Part shown: positions 13,364 through 13,769 of the stretch, piece by piece
How positions within the stretch are numbered: position 1 is the stretch's first letter
How the letters are laid out: the number at the start of each line of letters is the position of its first letter
From: DASPLH01 sp035627675
GTDB taxonomy: Bacteria > Acidobacteriota > Terriglobia > Terriglobales > Acidobacteriaceae
DNA length: 13,769 nt
Direction: 5' to 3'
NCBI GenBank assembly: GCA_035627675.1
Contig: DASPLH010000078.1
Coordinates: 1-13,769 of the forward strand
Translations under genes and position numbers: made by a program
The notes under the pieces: generated by a model
The model's database searches: none
What the model saw: the letters and a program-made list of their open reading frames with translations, nothing else
Told to the model about the DNA's origin: nothing

Positions 13364-13769
13364 CTATTCAAGCTTCACCGCCGCCCGAAGCTTCGCGCTT
13401 CGGCTCCGCGGGTTTGCTGCAATCTCATCTCCTGTGGCCGTCACCGGCTTCCTGGTCAGAACCTCGTACCGTCCTTCGCGCGCGCCGGAGCGCAGCGCAT
13501 CTTTCACCAGCCGGTCTTCCAGCGAGTGGAAGCTGATCACCACCAGCCTTCCGCCGGGCCTCAGGACCTTCGGCGCTCCGCTCTCGGCCAGGAGCGCCTT
13601 CAGGTCGTCCAGTTCGCGGTTTACGAAAATTCGGATTGCCTGGAAAGTCAGTGTCGCCGGATGAATCCCTTTGCCGTATTTCATTGGCCGGGCCGCGGCC
13701 GATACAACTTGGGCTAGATGAGCGGTCGTCCTTATCGGCCGCGCCCGAACAATGGCTCTGGCGATTCTC
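13364..13769 (-). CDS. rsmH: 16S rRNA (cytosine1402-N4)-methyltransferase RsmH, 3' part only
   Basis: SAM-dependent methyltransferase of 16S rRNA C1402, usually near the head of dcw clusters (older name mraW). Only the C-terminal 134 residues are inside the window. The frame is open to the right edge and the start lies beyond it. The visible part reads RIARAIVRARPIRTTAHLAQVV, then KYGKGIHPATLTFQAIRIFVNREL, and the family signature RPGGRLVVISFHSLEDRLVK, followed by a basic tail. It ends with TAG at 13364-13366. The methionine at 13682-13684 is internal, not a start. A 125-base gap separates it from the small ORF. Confidence 0.96.
   Translation of the reverse strand, partial: RIARAIVRARPIRTTAHLAQVVSAAARPMKYGKGIHPATLTFQAIRIFVNRELDDLKALLAESGAPKVLRPGGRLVVISFHSLEDRLVKDALRSGAREGRYEVLTRKPVTATGDEIAANPRSRSAKLRAAVKLE

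Noticed and set aside
13385..13403. Perfect 7-bp stem-loop CCGAAGC...GCTTCGG at the rsmH 3' end as a terminator
   Set aside because: It lies inside the rsmH coding sequence and the next T run is about 20 bases away, too far for an intrinsic terminator. It fits ordinary coding sequence.
1..13769. Insertion sequence, prophage, CRISPR array or anti-phage system
   Set aside because: I saw no transposase, integrase, spaced direct repeats or defence domain. All convincing genes belong to cell wall synthesis and division, with uniform direction and composition.

Overview
The window is a GC-rich stretch of a bacterial division and cell wall (dcw) cluster. Every gene I support lies on the minus strand, so the cluster reads from right to left: rsmH (5' part outside the window), a 60-residue small ORF, ftsL, ftsI, murE, murF, mraY, murD, ftsW, murG, murC, and a small secreted protein of unknown function. 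The order rsmH-ftsL-ftsI-murE-murF-mraY-murD-ftsW-murG-murC is the classical dcw order. The MurE carries the DNPR signature of meso-diaminopimelate-adding enzymes, so the peptidoglycan is inferred to be of the DAP type. The GC-rich coding, the PASTA-tailed FtsI and the small ORF between rsmH and ftsL make me favour Acidobacteriota (Terriglobia-like), but that is an inference without a search.

Layout from the 5' end of transcription: the rsmH 3' part (13364-13769) is followed by a 125-base gap holding two DnaA-box-like 9-mers 21 bp apart. Then come the 60-residue ORF (13056-13238) and ftsL (12571-13053), separated by 2 bases. A structured gap of about 326 bases precedes ftsI (10067-12244). A 61-base gap with a TATAAT box precedes murE (8503-10005), which overlaps murF (7124-8506) by ATGA. 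After 124 bases come mraY (5860-6999, TTG start), murD (4435-5814), ftsW (3344-4435, sharing one base with the murD stop), murG (2272-3339) and murC (820-2250). A likely terminator (751-787) follows murC. The window ends with a secreted 205-residue protein (61-678) and another strong stem-loop at the edge (2-30).

The genes form one pathway. MurC, MurD, MurE and MurF successively add the stem peptide to UDP-MurNAc. MraY moves the product onto the lipid carrier (lipid I), and MurG adds GlcNAc (lipid II). FtsW polymerises the glycan at the septum, FtsI crosslinks it, and FtsL connects these enzymes to the divisome. RsmH is the 16S rRNA methyltransferase that usually heads this operon.

I see no novel defence, mobile or biosynthetic system here. 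The parts most worth a second look are non-coding or small: the DnaA-box-like pair upstream of ftsL, the uncharacterised 60-residue ORF, the structured ftsL-ftsI gap, and the secreted protein placed after murC where murB/ftsQ would often be expected.
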